Assembly (NCBI RefSeq): GCF_019145355.1
Contig: NZ_JAHSTY010000002.1
Coordinates: forward strand, 930,001-994,000
Reading direction: 5' to 3'
Length of the DNA: 64,000 bases
From: Pseudomonas azadiae
GTDB lineage: Bacteria > Pseudomonadota > Gammaproteobacteria > Pseudomonadales > Pseudomonadaceae
Shown: positions 63,800-64,000 of the stretch, piece by piece
Numbering within the stretch: the stretch's first letter is position 1
How the letters are laid out: each line of letters starts with the position of its first letter
Made by a program: the position numbers and the translations under genes
Notes under the pieces: generated by a model
Told to the model about the DNA's origin: nothing
Seen by the model: only the letters and a program-made list of their open reading frames with translations
Database searches by the model: none

Positions 63800-64000
63800 T
63801 CAGGCGCCCTGATCTGCCGCCAACCGCCGATTCAACTGATGCCGCCACCGCACATACAGCAGCGCCGTACAAAACAGCGCCAGGCTCGCCGCCATCTCCA
63901 ACACCCCGAACCCTTGCCGGTTGGGGTCGTACGCCGCCAGCGCGCCCTTGATGAAATACAGGTTCACCACAAAGCACATCCACGAATGCCCGCGCGCGCT
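63800..64000 (-). CDS. DUF2069 family membrane protein, C-terminal part, cut by window edge
   Basis: The last 66 codons of a minus-strand gene: after GHSWMCFVVNLYFIKGALAA comes AYDPNRQG, a helix GVLEMAASLALFCTALLYV and the basic end RWRHQLNRRLAADQGA. The pattern matches the small four-helix DUF2069 membrane proteins of gammaproteobacteria, often next to wrbA. The N-terminus lies beyond the window. The function is unknown. Confidence 0.75.
   Translation of the reverse strand, partial: SARGHSWMCFVVNLYFIKGALAAYDPNRQGFGVLEMAASLALFCTALLYVRWRHQLNRRLAADQGA

Overview
The window is chromosomal DNA of a Pseudomonas, most likely from the P. fluorescens group. The evidence is the high-GC codon use, the REP-type palindromes (TGTGGGAGC...GCTCGCGA and TGTGGGAGC...CCTGCGAT), the fused nuoCD gene, and the conserved block idh-icd-cspD-clpS-clpA-infA-bpt-aat-ftsK-lolA-rarA-serS-cysG-tus. 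No CRISPR array, rRNA, tRNA, prophage or intact insertion sequence was seen.

Layout. 1-2100: a MacB-type ABC ATPase with its permease (cut by the window edge) and a TetR regulator. 2324-6211: a 1295-residue repeat protein with a Big2-like domain and an intimin/invasin-like C-type lectin tip. It lies beside a doubly deleted remnant of a FUSC transporter gene (6344-6646), and this is the clearest accessory region. 6782-15540: metabolic and stress genes (GapN-like dehydrogenase, DyP peroxidase, Tat-exported carbonic anhydrase, MFS transporter, DUF3087 protein, small acidic proteins, arylamine N-acetyltransferase, outer-membrane barrel, HigBA-like toxin-antitoxin). 15718-30677: the complete 13-gene nuo operon for respiratory complex I, all on the minus strand.

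31392-43466: isocitrate-node and housekeeping genes: isocitrate lyase, a free-standing secretin-domain protein, a GNAT enzyme, the ribosomal oxygenase RoxA, purB-hflD-mnmA-Nudix, and two unrelated isocitrate dehydrogenases transcribed divergently. With the lyase, three enzymes competing for isocitrate lie within 12 kb. 43551-48650: protein quality control and N-end rule genes (cspD, clpS, clpA, infA, bpt, aat); Bpt and Aat make N-degrons that ClpS hands to ClpA. 49149-56651: ftsK, lolA, rarA, fluC, serS, cysG. 56802-64000: a glutathionyl-hydroquinone-reductase-type enzyme, the tusDCBE sulfur relay with a TrpD2-like gene, sprT, a Yip1-family protein, ttcA, a Tag-like protein lacking expected catalytic residues, and a cut DUF2069 membrane protein. 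The tus relay, mnmA and ttcA together cover tRNA thiolation at U34 and C32.

The most unusual observations are the lectin-tipped giant protein with no visible export signal and three poly-A tracts in its first 155 bases, the FUSC remnant with its orphaned terminator 4 kb away, and a family of three roughly 132-148 bp inverted repeats with a shared interior. One copy of that family supplies the stop codon of a neighbouring gene, and another is nested inside a second inverted repeat.
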